A stretch of DNA of 34,574 nucleotides from Bacteroidota bacterium (GTDB taxonomy: Bacteria > Bacteroidota > Ignavibacteria > SZUA-365): NCBI GenBank assembly GCA_029907355.1, contig JARYLZ010000027.1, forward strand, positions 1 through 34,574, in the 5' to 3' direction. Under the pieces are notes generated by a model, which had not been told where the DNA came from, made no database searches, and saw only the letters and a list, made by a program, of their open reading frames with translations. The first letter of the stretch is position 1; every line of letters starts with the position of its first letter. The translations under genes were made by a program, and so were the position numbers. Below are positions 32,788 to 34,574 of the stretch, in pieces.

Positions 32788-33327
32788 ATGAACTCTCCGG
32801 CAACTCTCCTCGAGGAAACGCTCGAGTACTGGTATGAGGTTCGGAAAGGCCTCATCAAGGAATTGCAGGTTATCCCCGCTTCGCGCATCGGTTTTCGCGC
32901 CACACTCGAAACACGTTCCGTCTGTGAGATTCTTCAGCATGTGCTGGAAGTGGCCATTGCGACGGTGGAAGAACTGCTCCGCGAGGACACGAATTTCCAC
33001 CGTGCGCCCTACCCTCAACTCCTCCACCATTACGCGCCGAACATCTCGAAAGCCGACACGCAGGAAAAACTCGTCGACCTCCTCGTCGAGCAGTACAAGG
33101 ATGCGACGCAGCGGCTCCGCAGCGCGGGTTCTCTCTTCATGATGCAGTTCATCACGAAGCCGGACGGGACGAAAGGGACGCGATTCGCCATACTGACGGA
33201 CGCCATCGCGCACGAGATGTACCACCGGGGTCAGTTGACCGTCTACAGCCGCCTTCTGGGACTCGAACCCGCGCTCACGAAACTGGAACACCAGCCCTCT
33301 GTGCCACCGCTGGAATCCACCGAGTGA
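32788..33327 (+). CDS. DinB-superfamily four-helix-bundle protein
   Basis: The 179-residue protein fits the DinB/YfiT-like fold. The three metal-binding histidines are present: one in EILQHVLEVA, and two in the C-terminal IAHEMYHRGQLTVYSRLLG (H-x3-H spacing). Some relatives are thiol-dependent transferases (for example with bacillithiol or mycothiol), but many have no known substrate. The start at 32788 is chosen over 32689 because the extra residues do not resemble the family and a candidate -7 box, TATGTTCA (32730-32737), lies between them; its -33 TTTG is 24 nt away, longer than elsewhere. It is convergent with the next gene. Confidence 0.85.
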   Translation: MNSPATLLEETLEYWYEVRKGLIKELQVIPASRIGFRATLETRSVCEILQHVLEVAIATVEELLREDTNFHRAPYPQLLHHYAPNISKADTQEKLVDLLVEQYKDATQRLRSAGSLFMMQFITKPDGTKGTRFAILTDAIAHEMYHRGQLTVYSRLLGLEPALTKLEHQPSVPPLESTE

Positions 33328-33647
33328 CGGGACCGGCGGGGTCCGTCCCACCTGAGAGAAACAACACGCTGCCAGGAATAGCGGAGCACCCATCGGTCCC
33401 CCGAACGACCGAGGGTTCATGAAGGGATCTTCATCCGGTCGAAGTGTTCGTCGCTTCGTCGCTCATTCCGTGAAAGCGAATACCGTGATCAGGGAAATGA
33501 GAATGGGTGGTGTGGAACGCGGTTCGGAGAACGACCGGTGATGGGAAAAGATCGAACAGCACCCCCTTCCTGAAAAAGGTGCTCTTTCCCCATGCCCGAA
33601 TGGGCTTCGCCCGACTGCTGTTCTCCGGAGGTGGCTGTCGTGCCGGC
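33328..33647. terminator. Convergent intergenic region with terminator hairpins
   Basis: No gene is supported. GGACC (33330-33334) pairs with GGTCC (33340-33344) right after the DinB stop. Nearer the opposing gene, AGCACC (33558-33563) pairs with GGTGCT (33578-33583), the stem extended by inner CCTT/AAGG-type pairing, with short T-runs on both strands (CTTTCC after it on the plus strand, ATCTTTTCCC on the minus). The second is a likely bidirectional terminator. Confidence 0.45.
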
Positions 33648-34574
33648 TCATCGGACGACGAAGGGAACGAAACGTCGACCGCCACTGCTCGTCGTCACGC
33701 GGCACATGTACATGCCGGCCGGTAAACCGCCCAACCCGATGTTCGCCTCGTACACTCCGGGCTCACGCATCCCCGACACGGGACCGACCACCGTCCGACC
33801 GAGGAGATCGCAAACCGCCAGTTCCGCTTCACCGCGGCACCCGACGTCGTAGCGGAGCGTGATGACACCGCCTGCTGAGACGGGGTTAGGGAAGACGGCC
33901 CATGTCACCGGCATCACGGCCGTTTCGATGCTGCCGGTCCCGAGGACGACGGCCGCCGTTCCCCCCGCGTCGCGGTAGCGTTTATACCACTCCTGGATGT
34001 ACTGGCGGGCGATGTTCGCGCTGTGTATGCCGACCGTGTTCTCGTTGTTCCAGAATTCCGCCGCGTTCGACCAGTTGTGGGACCCCGTGACGACGACGGC
34101 CGACGTCGATGCGTCCGGGGCATCCGCATCCACGATGAGGTATTTGTGATGGAGCAGCCCCGAAATGTTCTTTTTCAGGAGCACATCGGCGCCCGCGGCG
34201 CGGAGAGCCGGATACTCCGTACCTTGATCGGTATCATTGTCGAATACGCCGCGCACGGTCTTCCCCGCGCGCACGAGACCGATGAAAACGTCCGCCAGGT
34301 CGTCGCGCGTGAACGTGAGGATGCAGAAGTACGCCGACCTCCCGGCAGAGGCGATCGTACGCCGGAGGTAATCCGTCGTGCGGTCGCTCGGGCTGAAATG
34401 GACATCCACGAGCGTGCCGGCAACGTTCACGCGGTGCGGGGTGTCGTCACGTTTGCGCGCCCCGAAGCGCGATGTTCCACTGGCGGGCGTGTCGGCCGAA
34501 CTCCCCCACATTTCCTCGAACTCGGCGGTGAATACCGTCGCGAGCGCCTGGTCCTGGATCTCGACGACGTTCTG
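33648..34574 (-). CDS. Secreted phospholipase-D-like protein with type IX sorting domain, 5' end outside window (partial)
   Basis: The frame is open from the window edge (QNVVEIQDQALATVF...) to a stop at 33648, giving 308 visible residues. The PLD active-site motif is HHKYLIVD (H-x-K-x4-D, near 34130-34155), followed by TGSHNWSNAAEFWNNEN, typical of PLD-family nucleases and phospholipases. Only this HKD motif is visible; a second may lie upstream, outside the window. The final 80 residues are a clear type IX (Por) C-terminal sorting domain: VFPNPVSAGGVITLRY, LAVCDLLGRTVV, GVYEANIGLGGLPAGMYMCRV and a short charged end. This points to secretion across the outer membrane. The target (DNA, lipid) is unknown. 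Confidence 0.88.
   Translation of the reverse strand, partial: QNVVEIQDQALATVFTAEFEEMWGSSADTPASGTSRFGARKRDDTPHRVNVAGTLVDVHFSPSDRTTDYLRRTIASAGRSAYFCILTFTRDDLADVFIGLVRAGKTVRGVFDNDTDQGTEYPALRAAGADVLLKKNISGLLHHKYLIVDADAPDASTSAVVVTGSHNWSNAAEFWNNENTVGIHSANIARQYIQEWYKRYRDAGGTAAVVLGTGSIETAVMPVTWAVFPNPVSAGGVITLRYDVGCRGEAELAVCDLLGRTVVGPVSGMREPGVYEANIGLGGLPAGMYMCRVTTSSGGRRFVPFVVR

Overview
The window is about 34.6 kb of GC-rich, gene-dense chromosomal DNA with long runs of genes on one strand. Several signs point to a bacterium of the Bacteroidota/Chlorobiota/Ignavibacteriota (FCB) assemblage. Two secreted proteins carry type IX secretion (Por) C-terminal domains, one clear and one divergent. A window-edge gene is an exported beta-propeller of the 'WDGSAWSPLG' kind common in that group. 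At least seven promoters fit the Bacteroidota-type consensus (-33 TTTG, 19-20 nt, -7 TAnnTTTG). I cannot name the genus. GC content and the fab gene order would suit an Ignavibacteria-, Kapabacteria- or Chlorobi-like lineage.

Layout, left to right. (1) 1-719: 5' part of a secreted beta-propeller gene, minus strand. (2) 869-5623, plus strand: an MFS efflux transporter, then a tight GAF/PP2C phosphatase - YajQ - N-acetylmuramoyl-L-alanine amidase operon. (3) 5783-6633: a CPXCG-type zinc-ribbon protein facing a conserved membrane-anchored protein of unknown function. (4) 6814-9717: full-length glycine decarboxylase GcvP. (5) 9789-16855, minus strand: the complete operon DUF177-rpmF-plsX-fabH-fabD-fabG-acpP-fabF-rnc, with a recognisable promoter at its head and a U-tract terminator at its tail. 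(6) tRNA-His(GUG) with its own promoter, divergent from that operon. (7) 17432-19573: nrfHA, a membrane-anchored cytochrome c nitrite reductase. (8) About 1 kb without a convincing gene, then a fused formiminotransferase-cyclodeaminase and an exported YVTN-type beta-propeller. (9) A convergent intergenic region unusually rich in hairpins, followed by an orphan pair of secreted proteins (24062-25801). (10) 26117-29627: rmlB, a UDP-HexNAc dehydrogenase and wecB, a nucleotide-sugar operon for surface polysaccharide. (11) Another 1.1 kb with no convincing gene, then a thioredoxin-fold peroxiredoxin-like protein, a stand-alone pterin-binding (MetH-like) domain protein, a DinB-fold protein, and a partial secreted phospholipase-D-like protein with a type IX sorting domain.

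How the genes relate. GcvP, FTCD and the pterin-binding protein all act on folate one-carbon units but lie in separate transcription units. The fab/plsX cluster supplies acyl-ACP for membrane lipid. NrfHA would allow electron transport from quinol to nitrite, forming ammonium. The nucleotide-sugar genes feed cell-surface glycans. No CRISPR array, transposase, integrase or phage gene was seen. The least explained parts are the orphan secreted pair with its hairpin-rich downstream region, the conserved 199-residue anchored protein with paired palindromes at its start, and the two 1-kb spacers.
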